Assembly (NCBI GenBank): GCA_039881145.1
Contig: JAYKKI010000062.1
Span: 1,743,501-1,807,500, forward strand
Direction of reading: 5' to 3'
Length of the DNA stretch: 64,000 bases
Source of the DNA: Druceiella hillmani
Taxonomy: Eukaryota > Arthropoda > Insecta > Lepidoptera > Hepialidae
Shown here: piece by piece, positions 52,790 through 64,000 of the stretch
Numbering within the stretch: position 1 is the first letter of the stretch
Layout of the letters: each line of letters begins with the position of its first letter
Position numbers and translations under genes: made by a program
The notes under the pieces: generated by a model
Told to the model about the DNA's origin: nothing
Databases searched by the model: none
Seen by the model: only the letters and a program-made list of their open reading frames with translations

Positions 52790-53060
52790 TTTTTGAGAGA
52801 CAAAAAAACTAATTTTTTTATTCTACTTATAGAGATATTCTCGAAGATGCTCCAAATACCCAAGGAGGAAAAAATCTTTAAATTTCGAAAGCATTCCGTA
52901 ATATCATTTAAATCATTGCAAATATCACTTCTGGTTTTGGACCAAGATATATATTACATATTAATTTGAAACCTCTCTTATTTTATTTAAAAGTTAGAAA
53001 CATCTGACAGATAGACGGATAAACGGACGGATGGACAAACGAACAGATGGAGGATGTTCC
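52790..53060 (-). repeat. CCGTCTGTCTGTCAGA-type repeat, mirror copy
   Basis: Reverse complement of 22,980-23,280 (shared TTGGACCAAGATATATATTA and ATCTGACAGATAGACGG). It belongs to the arm backbone and is not a new insertion. Confidence 0.7.
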
Positions 53061-54973
53061 TACAACAATTCTGTTCGAAACCTCAGGGTACAGGAACTTC
53101 AAATTGAGGTACAATTAAAGATGTATCATTGACGATCGTCTTTGCTAAGATTTCAATTTTAAAGGATAAATACAATTACTATTTCTTATGTATTTAATTA
53201 TCTGTTTTATTAGTCCTGCCATCTCTGTAAATTCATTTAATAAACCGCTGAGGTGTCATAACAAAATCAAACCTCAGACAAGACGCATAAACGAGGATTT
53301 CAATTAAAGGTTGCAAACTCTAAGCCAGCGAATCAAAACACACGTAACATAAAACAGATATTATGTTAAAATTCTAGGTGTCTAAGAATAGCGTGTCATT
53401 ATTCCTGGCTTTAGGCAGTATATTGTAATTAAATAAAAATTTTATATTCAATTTAGTGGTATTCAGTTCTAATTATTTTTTATAAAAATGAAAATCGCCT
53501 ACATACTCTTGTAATTGTAACTGAATTATATGCTTTAATGTGTAAATGAACATTCAAAAAATTGCATAACAAGAGACATTCTAAATAAATTCTGGTAATA
53601 CTTGAATATTTACTTTTTAGGGAAAGTTTTTAAAAGGCATACTTTTTGTGACATTTTCAATACTATATTATTATTAGTTTCAATTATTATTTTTAATCCG
53701 AACTCAAAATTCGAGATGTGGTATACGCATTTCGTTTCGAAACCGGGGAACCCCAATAAATACTGAGTATAAGAAAAAAACATTGATCACGAAAATATAA
53801 TATCTTGAAAACTATGCATTATAGACTATAGTGCATAATTTTCAAGTCATTAGAACGAAATTACATTTAATAATGTTAAACTAAGCATTCTGTGAAGTTT
53901 CAAACGTATTAAACCAAAGATGTTACAAGTACTCGTGGACATCACGCAGATATAATTGACACATGCAATCAGAAGAAAAAGTTGAGTACGAATATATGCG
54001 CAGCGACGCACATTAATTTATTCTATCTCTAGCTTTTTTCACCCAAACACGATATTTAAGGAGTCACGTTTTTCGTCGTTCTACGATTCATCAAATAGAT
54101 TATAAATATAATTTAAATTGTTGATAATTAGTGCATTAAAAAATGATAGAAAACGTTAAAAAAACATCGAGATAGGTGGCACCAAAGAAAAACTGAAGAT
54201 TCGAATTAAGCGACGGACTTTACGGAGCGCACCAATTTGATGCGACACGCCGCCAAAGTTATAATTGTTATTCGACTTGTAACATATTAAACGTCATCAA
54301 ACTAGCCGTCCTGCTCCAATACCACTACCTATGATTTTTGAAAGAAAATTAAATTAAAAATAATTATTATATCAGTGATTATAACATTAAAAAAATGTCG
54401 AAAGTCGTCACAAAGTCATACTGAATTTACAAAATAAAATGGAGGGAAAATCAATTGTTTTCAGTTTAATGAGTTCAATGTAAAACTTCAGACAAAAATT
54501 TTATAGTTTAATTTTTTACATAAGAAATTGCTTGTAAAAGATTTTTACTTTTCCAATCACGGCAAAAGTAGAACGAAACAAAACTTCGTAGCATGTTCCC
54601 CTTCGCGCATCTAGCTATTGTGATAGCATTTGAGAATGAATAATGAATATATTAGACAAAAAATGAGATGAAAAAGTAAAAATTTAATCCGAAAACAATT
54701 TAACAACTTATAGAATGACGAAGGATCGACATCAAAATTTCCATGCAGAAAACAAAAGAAAACGAATCAAGGCACAAAATACATTGAATCAATTTGTGGA
54801 AAATTTGCAGGACGTGTGTGAAATATTAAAAGCATATGTAAATTTAAATAAAAAACCAAATGATACAACGTGGTAGGCCCAGATTAAATTTTCTAACGTG
54901 TTATTGCTCCCTAGATAAGAAATAATATTATCTTTAGCTCAATATTTGTAGACACCTGTTAATATTTGTAGAC

Positions 54974-55024
54974 TCCGTTTAGAAACTTTAGCCTTGTCAC
55001 CAAAGGCAAAAGTTTCTAAACGGA
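54974..55024. repeat. 51-bp imperfect hairpin
   Basis: Arms TCCGTTTAGAAACTTT and AAAGTTTCTAAACGGA plus inner GCCTT/AAGGC pairing around a short loop. It is directly preceded by a 20-bp tandem pair with AATATTTGTAGAC (54,940-54,975). It sits 60 bp inside one end of the right-arm-only block and may be that element's terminal structure. Confidence 0.85.
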
Positions 55025-55239
55025 ACTTTTGTCTTTGTTAGGTTATAAATGTTTATTAATATAACACTTTTTTAACAAAGTGTAGTAAAAATTCTTTCAC
55101 AAATATAAATGGTGAATATTTTGGAAAACATGTAACATTTTACATTCACTCGTTATAACTAAAAAAACAAATGATATTGCACATCATATATTCAATAATT
55201 ACTTAATCAGTTGGTACTACGTTTTATGCATTTACATAA

Positions 55240-55372
<133 letters not shown>

Positions 55373-55499
55373 TAAATGAATAATATAAATAACAATCCTG
55401 TTTGCGTAAAATTGAACCGTTCTTTATAGAAAAACCAAGAGATAAGTTTTTCCCTCGTTAAGTAAATAACGAATACTCATTTTTATCATTATGTATGTG

Positions 55500-55760
55500 A
55501 AAGGTATGAATGGAATCCTATTGTGTTTGTTATGATGTTTGTCCGCTCGCTCGTCCATCCGTCTGTTTCTCTGTCAGATACTTCTAATTATTAAAGTAAA
55601 TAAAAACAGAAATTGCAATTCATAATATGTAATACCCAGACCTAAAACTAGAAATAGTTTTGAGAATGACTTAGCATTTTATTTGGAAACCCTCACGTTT
55701 ATGTAAAGAGAGATCTTTAGTTAGAGTAGAAATCGGCTTTTTCACTGAAGAATAATTAAT
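55500..55760 (+). repeat. CCGTCTGTCTGTCAGA-type repeat, copy 3
   Basis: Contains TCGTCCATCCGTCTGTTTC, CTGTCAGATACTTCTAATTA and CCTAAAACTAGAAATAG, matching 23,015-23,230 in the same order. It is diverged and located in the right-arm-only block beside a (TA)n tract, as the copy at 52,790 also is. Confidence 0.65.
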
Positions 55761-56714
55761 TGATCAACCATCCAATTTAATATTTCTGGATCTATTTTGT
55801 TACCAAGTCTATTTAGTATTGTTACATAATTCAGATGTAATATTTTTAATTTCCCGTATTTAAATAGCAAACAGTAAAAAGAGCTAAATATAAAATTGTA
55901 AAAAATATATAAACACAAATTTCTGAGTGTTTTTGAGAAATTGCCTATATTTTTACGCGCATGAGAGACACACTAAACACTTTATTTTCATAGTAAAAAT
56001 AATATTTATATTTGCAAATATTGTAATAGAAAAACTATATGCCTTGAATGGTTTTAATTTTTATACGAGCCTAAGTGTGTATGAAACCTGCGTGATTCGA
56101 GTTCCACTGAATTTAACCGACATTAATTTTGAAATGTCCAGAGGGGTGTGTGCATTTAATTTTCAAATTAAGAATTTAATGAATATTGGTTGTAAAAAAT
56201 CCGTGGTACCAGTTTGATATTGAGAACAAACAGGACGTTAAAAACAAAAACTTGTCAAATACTAGAATGACTCGATAACTACATTATTTAACGGCATATA
56301 TAATTGTAATTTGAGTATAATATTTATTTATTTTTTTAATATTTTTTAGAAATGTCGCATAAGATTTTTATATATAAAAAAAATTAATGTTATTATTCAG
56401 AACTATGTTGATAGCGTTCTGCACTTGTCTTTAATTGTCTGTGTGTCACTGCGATTTTCCCAGAAACCATTTGTTATAAATATTTGAAATAGTAATAGAT
56501 CATATTCGCACGCATATTTTGCAATAGTTAATATCTTTAAATAATTATGTAACAATTTTATAACAGACGAGTTATATAATTTTGCTTTAGTTTTATATTT
56601 AGTGTCCTGGTTTAAGACAATTATTTAAAATTTAAAATGGCTTGCTCCCAGAAATCTTCCAGAATTTATCCTTATCCCTTCAGAATTTATCCTCTTATAA
56701 CCAACAAAGTGTTG

Positions 56715-56960
56715 CCAGATTTAATTTGCATAAATAGGAGCTAATTTTAGTTACATCCAATTTACATAAAATAGAGACTCATTTTTAGTTAGATCCAATT
56801 AGAAGAAAATAAAGGCTTATTTTTATTTACATCCAAGCTGCATAAAATAGAGGCTCATTTTAAGTCATATCCAATTTGCAGAAAATAGACGCCCATTTTT
56901 AGTCAGATTAAATTTGTAGAAAATAAATCATTATTTTAGTCAGATTCAATTTGGAGAAAA
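56715..56960. repeat. Minisatellite, about 41-bp unit, about 6 copies
   Basis: Units of the type GCATAAAATAGAGGCTCATT followed by TTTAGTCAGATCCAATTT. Mirror of the four-unit array at 20,105-20,275. Confidence 0.85.
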
Positions 56961-57261
56961 CAGGGATCAAGTTTTAAATCGTTTAACGGAACTATTTATT
57001 TATGTTTTACAAGCAAATTACAATAATCCTCAACAGTCACTTTAGACTGGTAAATGATCTTGAAGATAATTTAACGCTTCAACGTACAACAAATTGTTTA
57101 AACGACAGTCACCATACTTTAGTAATTGTAATGAACAGTCAGTGATAAAATTGTATACACACAATAAACTGGGGAAACGTTAACAAATTATTTGGTAAAT
57201 ATTATAGAATTTTAAAATAATAGTAGTAAAGAAGAATCTTGACTTGACGCACATGGGTTAC

Positions 57262-57825
57262 CCGGGACGAGTTATGATACTCCAATTAATATATGCAAAC
57301 AGGCCTTTTTAAATTTCAAGTCAGGGGAGCCACGAGGGACAGAAAATGTAAAAAATCAAGAATACTTAGCAGCAATACGCATATGTCACTATTGATGTCA
57401 CCCGTATATTATTAATTTGTGCCTTCCTTTTATATTTATAGAATCAAATATGTTTTATATAAAAAATACCAGGGCAAAAAAGATACTAGGAATAGAAATG
57501 ATAGCATAAGCCACTATGCGAGTGTCACTATCAAAATATATATAATAAAATATGTTTTATATAAACAATTCCTAGACAGAAAGGCCACGAGGAATAGAAA
57601 TGATTTCATAAGTCAATATAACTATGAACCACTATACGAATATCACAATCCATATCCCCAATAAGTTATTAACGTGAACATTTCTTTCAGACGTATCCAA
57701 TAAAATATGTTTTATGTAAACAGTTCCTGACAATAAAACCACGAGGATTAGAAAAGACATCATAAGTTAAGAACACAACTCATCACTACGCGAGCATCAC
57801 AATCAATGTCCCCAGTTCATTCTAA
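57262..57825. repeat. Direct duplication, copy A
   Basis: About 98% identical to 58,762-59,325 (about nine differences seen). Its left flank continues the palindrome arm (matching 19,820-19,850), its right flank does not. It contains the 145-bp minisatellite units. Confidence 0.93.
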
Positions 57826-58755
57826 TCTACTCTTCTAATGTCTGCAGACTAAAGAACGGTTTATTATGAACGAAGTTTTTAATAAACTTAGTATCACCGA
57901 GTACATGGTTAACTGCACATATCTAAAGAAGCTATTTGCACATTTTCTATACGGACTGGCGAGAGCACAAAAATGACGGTAGAAATTATTGAAACGGACG
58001 ATGATTTTTGGAAGAAAAACATTGAAAGGAATTTAACTAATTTGTATAAAGGTTGTTTACTTTCAGAGTTGGTCGATCGACGGCATTCAAGGTCAATAGT
58101 ATTAATAATTCGACAATATATTTTGGATTCCATAAAAAGGAAGAATGAAGTTGGGATCTAAAATAAGATTTTGGAGAGGATTCTTTAGGTAAAACCTGGA
58201 GAATAATAATAAAATTATTTCCAAATATTTTAAACTTTTGACGAATACAAAATCATAGTTTTTTCTGAAATTTATGTATAAAACCGTTTATTTGATATTT
58301 ACCTTCCACGTGCTGACAGATTTATTATGTCAGATTGAATTAATTTTTCCAAATTTATGTTAAGTTTTAAAAAATCTAGAATTCCTGAAAAAATCGATAA
58401 TATTCAACGGTCTAGCATATACACAGAACGCACCATGGACGAGAGAGCCATGAAGAACTAATAAACCAGACAGGATAACCCTCGACAGGGTGCTTCACTG
58501 GGGAAAAAGAATAAGCTTAGTTTTGCTCCATAAAAGTGCGGGGTTGTTCTCTCCGAGGGTACCTCATTTACTTGTAAAGGTGAGATTAGTACTCACCTGA
58601 TACTTTTGAACGGATTGAAATTTTGAAAACTCAATCCTGTCTATTATTTGTTGCAATTTCATAGGAGACATGGTGTTTTAAGCGCAAATTTAAAAAGGAT
58701 CGCATTACATAATTGTCCGGTCCGTACCTGTGGTTGCAAAATGTGTAATATGGAG
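57826..58755. other. 930-bp insert between duplicated copies
   Basis: This sequence has no partner in the left arm and sits between the two direct copies. It is less AT-rich in places (58,430-58,580). An open frame of 62 codons (57,973-58,161, plus strand, TVEIIETDDDFWKKNIE near its start and a charged middle) looks more protein-like than most frames in this window. I recognise no family and there is no paralogue here to test it. It may be an exon or TE fragment brought in from elsewhere. Confidence 0.6.
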
Positions 58756-58761
58756 CGTAAT

Positions 58762-59325
58762 GCGGAACGAGTTATGATACTCCTATTAATATATGCAAAC
58801 AGGCCTTTATAAATTTCAAGTCAGGGGAGCCACGAGGGACAGAAAATGTAAAAAATCAAGAATACTTAGCAGCAGTACGCATATGTCACTATTAATGTCA
58901 CCCGTATATTATTAATTTGTGCCTTCCTTTTATATTTATAGAATCAAATATGTTTTATATAAAAAATACCAGGACAAAAAAGATACTAGGAATAGAAATG
59001 ATAGCATAAACCACTATGCGAGTGTCACTATCAAAATATATATAATAAAATATGTTTTATATAAACAATTCCTAGACAGAAAGGCCACGAGGAATAGAAA
59101 TAATTTCATAAGTCAATATAACTATGAACCACTATACGAATATCACAATCCATATCCCCAATAAGTTATTAACGTGAACATTTCTTTCAGACGTATCCAA
59201 TAAAATATGTTTTATGTAAACAGTTCCTGACAGAAAAACCACGAGGATTAGAAAAGACATCATAAGTTAAGAACACAATTCATCACTACGCGAGCATCAC
59301 AATCAATGTCCCCCGTAAGTTATTC
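58762..59325. repeat. Direct duplication, copy B
   Basis: Second copy of 57,262-57,825. Its right flank (CCCCGTAAGTTATTCGTTTG) continues the palindrome arm, matching about 19,245-19,268. Together the copies have the form arm, A, insert, B, arm. Confidence 0.93.
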
Positions 59326-59524
59326 GTTTGTACTTTCATTTTACACACGTCGAATTATATATGTTTCACATCAACCTGTAATTTTATTTCATGTTTTATA
59401 TTATAAATTAACTTTGCATATAATTTGCATGAATATACTGCCTTTATAATTAATTATAAATTGCTTCCCAGATTTTCAGTTCAAAATGTACTATTAAAAT
59501 TAATTTTATACATTTTAATAACAC

Positions 59525-59900
59525 AACCCAAGAAATATGTATCCCTTTCAGCAAGAACGTCGATTAAAGTTTGCCCGGCTCGGGACTCATAGAGCTATGA
59601 AAGCGCAAAAATATCGCTGAGTAATGTGAGAATAACGCGCTAAACTTGCAAGATGTCGTTAAATTGCCATTAACCTTCAATCCATTCAGGATCATATGGG
59701 ATCAGCGAATAAGAGTTCGAATATCGCCAAGGACAAGTGCGTTGACCTTTCGATCTGATACCAAATTGGATAATCGTTACTTTGCACTTCATCGTTTTTA
59801 CGTTACGAAATTCAAATTCCGTAGGACAGCACGCGATATGCTAGTGTCGACATGGAAACATTAATGGCGGTCGCCACTTGATTTCGATTACCGGAGGGAA
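59525..59900. other. Highly conserved block, right copy
   Basis: Mirror of 18,061-18,425. Bases 59,698-59,843 are identical to the left copy. The 72-codon frame on the plus strand (59,646-59,864) differs at five residues. The frame begins with TTG and no domain is recognised, so coding is not claimed. Confidence 0.6.
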
Positions 59901-59999
59901 ATAGCAATAAATATGAGCGCGGCTTGTTGAACACCAATTTGATATATCAATAAATAGAATATTTATTAAAACTTCCAGTCATTTTTAATATATGGCAAA

Positions 60000-60125
60000 G
60001 TAAATAGATAAAAAATGTTTCTAGGTTTCCGTACTCAAAAGGCAAAACGGAACTCCTAAAATTATGTCCTGCCCATCTGTCTGTACGTATCTTACAGTCA
60101 TTTTAATCAGAGACCGTTATACAAT
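60000..60125 (+). repeat. GGTTCCGTAGCC-type repeat, right-arm copy
   Basis: Reads GTTTCCGTACTCAAAAGG, AAAACGGAACTCC and CTGCCCATCTGTCTGTACG. Mirror of 17,830-17,960. Confidence 0.65.
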
Positions 60126-61804
60126 GAAATACTAGAATTATGAAAAGAATAATATCAGGTGGGACACTCCATACATGTAACCGAGGATAGAAAAAATCCA
60201 GTGCAAGTAAGTGTGTGAAATATGGATAAAGAGGTTTATAAATATATATACAAAAAATATATAATACACTTTTAACGAAAATTGGTTTTCCTAAGATATT
60301 TTGTTCAGTTTTTGAGATATAGGATATTTTCGGTACCGACTACAATAACTTTTTTTTTCATAGTCTCTTTTAATAACGCACCTTTATAAGTTTAACAATG
60401 TTTGGCGCTATAAAACGTTTCGTGCATGAGTCTGTAACTGAGTAATGTTTTGGCAAAATGGAAAAATTGGTCTTCTCCGAAAAAAAGTCAAGTTCACCTT
60501 ACAAGGAAATGAAAATAGGGCGAGTGTTTTTTAGTTTCAATTGTATCAAGTGTCGAAATTTAGTGATACAAAAGAATATAAAATGAATAATACTGCTCAA
60601 CTGCATATCAATTTAGTCTCTGTGCCTGATTTTAAATATTTACCTGAAAAAATAACACTTGAAGTGATTACGTTAATAAAACAATATAAACATGAACTAC
60701 TATTTTAAAAACTATTACTACGGTGTCTCTTTTAAAGTGTTCTTCTAGTAAATAAATTTCATTCAGATTTTCCTTTACGTGTAGAAACTTTTAGCAATTT
60801 TGTACATTCTTATGAAGAATATAAAATTAATGATAAAATAATGCCTTTATTAAAAACGTTTCGAACAAAAATAAGCTGCCGTAAAGAGAGTTAATATATA
60901 AAAACTTCCGCTTGAGCAGCCTAACACCTTACGAGCTTTTATATTTTCCAACCGGACGGCGGATGCACTCGACAGAGTCAAGCTCTATCCGGTGGAAGCT
61001 CGGATGGGTGTTGTATTTCCGTTGCGGAAATTATTTTTACTCTCAACGGGCAGTTCGGTTGTCTCCCGTTGGGTTGTTTCAATACATTCGGAAAATATCT
61101 CGATATTATTTGGACAGTCTCAAATAAAAAGGATAGCAACCCTGAATGTGTGAATGGCAGTGAAAAATGGAAAAGATGCATGTTAATTTACAATCGATGA
61201 AAAACTGAATTGTAGTGGTTCTAAATGTGTTTGAAGACAAAGGTTCGATATTTTGTTTAGGCCAACTAATATTCATAATTAATTTTGGTACAATTTTCAA
61301 ACTTTTTAAAATGTGTCAACCTGGCATTGTTAAACGATAGACAAATTAACAAGTAATTTAGAAACACTTGGTATGACGAAATAATTAAATAACCATAAAT
61401 TACGAAGTGAAAATTATAAAAATGAAACGAAAATCTCTAAAAGTATAAAATATTCATAAAATATCAGTTACTAAATATGGAGTTCATACATAAAAGTACA
61501 AGTTAAAATATTAAATAACAATAGAATTTAACGACTTCAAATATTTTTGCAAGTATAAAAGGGCAAACTTAATATATGCAAAAAGGATCATAACATTTTT
61601 TAAAAATATTTATTAGATGTGTCAATAATCTAATTAAATATTAAAAATTTGTTTAACCTTCGCATAAACGTACAAGTTTTTAGAATATCGTTCAGAGACG
61701 CAAAATACGATGAAGTTCATAAAAACAGTGAAATCAAAATCGTTGCTATAATTTTCTTAAATACAGTGAATTTTTGATAATTTTGTACTTACTATGTTTC
61801 TCTT

Positions 61805-61826
61805 AATATATATATATATATATATA
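61805..61826. repeat. Short (TA)n tract
   Basis: Eleven TA units close to the outer end of the right arm. The left partner near 4,455-4,470 lacks it. Confidence 0.85.
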
Positions 61827-61926
61827 CATACAAAAAATTGCCCTGATAGATGGACGTACGTAGAGAAACGCGAGTGATCCAGTGGGGTTTTGTTGTTTTT
61901 TCTATTTTGAGCTATGAAACTCTAAA

Positions 61927-64000
61927 AAGGAACACTTGTTGTTTTTAATAAATCAAAAGCAAATTTGCCAAAAATACTGTAGACAATACTGGCCATTGCG
62001 TAGGATTATACAAACATTAATCGATGATAACCTGAATATTATAATCTATTATTATTAAATTCGTGATTGGGAATCACCTTGAGAAACTATTCATAATTAC
62101 TTCAATTTGTTGATAGCACCGAGTACATAGTTCTGCTTCATAATGTATACAAAGGGTAATACATTCGTAGTATATGTATAAGTTAAAATAACTTTTTAAT
62201 TAATTAGGGTAAAACAATTGAATAATTTAATCGAGATTAAGTCATTCGCAAGTATTAGCTTGATGGGATCCTTAATCATATTAATGTTATAAAAAGGTTT
62301 AGTTTTAGGGTTTTAGGGCACAAAAATGCCTTATTAGATTAATATGAAATTTATAAGGTGTTTGATATTTTTTTAACTTATAATATTTATAATATTTTTT
62401 GAAAACTTATGAGTTTTAATCACGACGATTTTAATTGGAGAAGTCGAAATGTGCGGGATGTATTTTTGTGTTAACTTTTAAAACATTACAATTGTAGCGT
62501 GTAGCAAATGAAGTATAGCCGTCTCACCCGTGCAAGGCATATTAGCGATGCCATCGATAAAATGAAATTTCGGGTATTTCTAGTTCCTCCTAAAGTCCGT
62601 TTCTCGCAACTCGCAACAAAAATAAGTTGTGCTATGTAATCGTACGACCTTGCGCCATATTAATTAAATAATTATAACATATATTACAGGGGGCAAATTG
62701 TGCGAAAAGTTCTCAAGTACGTATCACCACAGACACGAAATATTTGTTCGTTCTGAATATTTGTTTGTTCCTTTAGCTCAGTTGCTATTTAATTTCAATA
62801 AGTTAAAAATTGCATCTTTTAAATTTTATTTGGAATAATTTGTATGCTAGCAGTTACCTAAAATCAAATGCGATCTAAAAAAACTAGCTGAGCAAATCTA
62901 AAAATAGCCAAATGCGACTGCACCAAATGCAGTGCTTGCGCAATTAGTGTGTGCAAGAGCAGTTGTTTTTAAAACATGTTAGAAGCAATGAAAACCTCAT
63001 ATTCTTTGCTCGATCTACTCATACATCTTATTTCCAAGGTTCTAGAATATTTTTCGATTTTTTTGGTGTAACTTTCGAACAAAGACTGGGATACGACAAT
63101 TTGAGCAATTTTTTTCGTTAATATGTTAAAAAATATTACTGGAAAAAATTAATATGTTTTGAATATGTACTTTAAGAAACACTAAAAATTGTATTAAAAA
63201 AATTAAATGATTTTTTTACAACAAAATTACACCCATTCTGATGCAACGCTATAATATTTATAAAATCCACAACTTCATAATCTTATATGAAGTTTATATA
63301 AATTTATTCTCCTATCATCATCGAGATATCCTTACCATTGTGAGCGCCAAGCATGTTTTACGGAGTCCAAATCACTCAGTTCATTTTGCAGTCATTAACG
63401 CTCAACTTATCCAAAAGATAAAACTAAAACACTAAAAGCTTCATCCATGTGCACTTATTCGCAAAGTTACATCCAACTCGTTGCTAAATGAACTCGTCCT
63501 TGGAAATTTGCCATGTAACATTAAAATGTTCTACTCTCCGTTCGATTGTGGACGGGCGACAAGTTTTTTGGACCATCAAAGGGTTGTTCGTAAGTTTATG
63601 TATGTACGTAGCAATATAAATATATAAACACGAACACACACACTCTTATATACATAATATATATTACTATCTTAATCATGTTCCAGGACAGCCAGATCCC
63701 AAGATTCAAATGTTTAGCCCAACTAGAAGTCCTAAAATGACATGATGGATAACCGTACGAAATGTGGATATAAAACTTTCCAACTTTAAAAAACAGGGAG
63801 TCTTTGTTTGACGCCTCTCTTAAGGAAAAATTATTTATATTTGAAAAAGCGTGGAAATACATATCTGATATATAATCAAAAAAATAGCAGCACACGCAAA
63901 CATCTAATTATTTTAAGTTACAATATCGAAAACTTATAGCCGTTATTCTAGATTTTGTCGGCGTAAAAATTTATTTTTTACCAAATTTGAGTGACTATAA
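61927..64000. other. Right flank, no gene seen
   Basis: AT-rich sequence outside the palindrome. Short ORFs (for example 63,241-63,435 and 63,596-63,895) have no recognisable motif. No SINE, LINE or RNA gene is visible. Confidence 0.55.

Noticed and set aside
57419..57664. 81-codon frame, duplicated at 58,919-59,164
   Set aside because: It spans the 145-bp minisatellite units; the second copy arises from the direct duplication, not from selection on a protein.
57262..59325. LTR retrotransposon with 565-bp LTRs
   Set aside because: The repeated segment is part of the arm backbone in both arms, does not show TG..CA ends, and the 930-bp interior has no gag or pol motif.

Overview
The window is non-coding, AT-rich eukaryotic DNA, most likely from an arthropod and probably an insect. 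The grounds are a CR1/Jockey-type non-LTR retrotransposon, a decayed mariner transposase, tRNA-derived SINEs, many (TA)n microsatellites, and copies of a dispersed repeat with a GGTTCCGTAGCC core and CCGTCTGTCTGTC runs that I associate with insect genomes. I see no intact host protein-coding gene, rRNA or functional tRNA. The only convincing protein-coding sequence belongs to mobile elements.

The main structure is a giant imperfect palindrome. The left arm (about 4,366-32,380) reappears in reverse-complement order as the right arm (about 35,541-61,926), around a 3.16 kb spacer (32,381-35,540). At least a dozen landmarks pair in mirror order: 4,380/61,900; 5,440/61,000; 6,600/60,500; 17,870/60,060; 18,200/59,750; 20,030/57,070; 21,230/56,220; 22,030/54,255; 23,030/53,045; 24,310/51,600; 25,500/50,420; 26,950/45,820 and 40,685; 27,950/39,650; 29,950/37,900; 31,500/36,400; 32,380/35,541. 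By eye the aligned parts are about 85-96% identical. The arms therefore look old, and they carry independent insertions and deletions.

Left-arm-only material: 5,745-6,385; a 10.8 kb block 6,661-17,505 (two SINEs, a reverse-transcriptase scrap, a microsatellite); 18,535-19,125; 23,335-23,870. Right-arm-only material: a 5.1 kb LINE (40,694-45,808) whose empty site is preserved in the left arm; 46,667-48,068; 48,316-50,004 (an RTE-like LINE scrap); an expanded minisatellite near 52 kb; 54,914-56,071; and a duplication with an unrelated insert (57,262-59,325). One SINE lies at mirrored positions in both arms with the same 5' truncation, so it predates the inverted duplication.

Smaller hairpins recur inside the structure and at its edge (4.33, 30.1, 40.35 and 55.0 kb). 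Three sit in only one arm and one abuts the outer edge of the left arm. The left flank (1-4,365) holds a mariner fossil. The right flank (61,927-64,000) shows nothing recognisable. Biologically the locus could be an ampliconic inverted duplication such as those on sex chromosomes, a source of long hairpin RNA, or a misjoin of two diverged haplotypes. The sequence alone cannot separate these.
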